Below are positions 5,121 to 5,228 of a stretch of 5,228 nt of DNA, piece after piece. The stretch covers positions 1-5,228 of the forward strand of contig JADHWW010000218.1 of the NCBI GenBank assembly GCA_016783285.1, given 5' to 3'. Source of the stretch: Anaerolineae bacterium. GTDB taxonomy: Bacteria > Chloroflexota > Anaerolineae > B4-G1. How positions within the stretch are numbered: the first letter of the stretch is position 1; each line of letters opens with the position of its first letter. The notes beneath the pieces are model-generated. The model was not told the DNA's origin. It saw only the letters and a program-made list of their open reading frames with translations, and made no database searches. A program made the position numbers and the translations under genes.

Positions 5121-5140
5121 TCGCGGGAGCAAGCCCGCGA
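5121..5140. repeat. Second GC-rich hairpin between the convergent genes
   Basis: TCGCGGG (5121-5127) pairs with CCCGCGA (5134-5140) across a 6-nt loop. It lies just past the stop of the minus-strand dehydrogenase, so it may stabilise or help to end that transcript. It lacks a T tract on either strand. It superficially resembles REP-type palindromes, but with a single copy here that cannot be judged. Confidence 0.55.
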
Positions 5141-5150
5141 GGGGGAAAGA

Positions 5151-5228
5151 CTACACCCAGCCGCGCAGCCTGACCACCTCGGCCACGCGGGCCACGGCCA
5201 CCATGTAGGCCCCCATGCGGTTGTGGAC
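5151..5228 (-). CDS. Glu/Leu/Phe/Val dehydrogenase, C-terminal end only, probably glutamate dehydrogenase
   Basis: Read on the minus strand from the window edge, 25 codons are open and then stop with TAG (CTA at 5151-5153 on the plus strand). The peptide contains NRMGAYMVAVARVAEVVRLRGWV (given in two parts: NRMGAYMVAVARVAE and VVRLRGWV). This is the pattern of the last helix of glutamate dehydrogenases, which ends AYMvAv.RvAea..lRGw. The enzyme would interconvert glutamate and 2-oxoglutarate plus ammonia in the cytoplasm. Only about 6 percent of a typical 410-420-residue protein is visible, so the family is likely but the substrate (Glu versus Leu/Val/Phe) is not certain. It converges on the peptidase gene across the 98-bp hairpin-rich gap. 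Confidence 0.75.
   Translation of the reverse strand, partial: VHNRMGAYMVAVARVAEVVRLRGWV

Overview
The window looks like a GC-rich bacterial chromosome segment, most likely from a Chloroflexota (Anaerolineae-like) organism. That placement is an inference from style. It rests on a secreted protein with Thr-Pro stalks and integrin-type FG-GAP repeats that ends in a YLPLVLR tail, together with a UPF0175/DUF3368 toxin-antitoxin pair. There is no rRNA or other phylogenetic marker to confirm it.

Layout. Bases 2-592 hold the C-terminal part of glycine dehydrogenase subunit 2 (gcvPB). A compact toxin-antitoxin operon follows (694-1493), with its own clear sigma-70-type promoter at 636-664. Just after the toxin, at 1527-1610, there is a second, out-of-place copy of the last 84 bp of the gcvPB end, so the operon sits between two direct repeats of that gene's 3' end. 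Bases 1611-1926 hold no recognisable gene, only one possible 36-codon ORF with a strong Shine-Dalgarno sequence.

Bases 1927-5052 form one long reading frame for a secreted, modular surface protein: signal peptide, papain-family (C1A) cysteine peptidase, lectin-like domain, short Thr-Pro linker, seven FG-GAP blades (a complete integrin-type beta-propeller), a Thr-Pro stalk of about 143 residues with 90-bp tandem repeats, and a [10 protein letters not shown] tail. A single in-frame TGA at 3520-3522, inside the first blade, splits it into formal ORFs 1927-3522 and 3610-5052. The frame stays open on both sides. Directly after the TGA the RNA can fold into a hairpin whose apical loop AGGUCU and closing pairs match the core of the E. 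coli fdhF SECIS. Recent nonsense mutation or sequencing error, stop-codon readthrough, and selenocysteine insertion all remain possible. The first is the plain explanation and the last is the exciting one.

A strong hairpin (5074-5107) terminates the gene and probably also serves the convergent gene entering from the right, which is the C-terminus of a Glu/Leu/Phe/Val dehydrogenase, probably glutamate dehydrogenase (5151-5228, minus strand). An extracellular peptidase next to glycine cleavage and glutamate dehydrogenase genes fits a protein- and amino-acid-degrading lifestyle, but only proximity supports a functional link.
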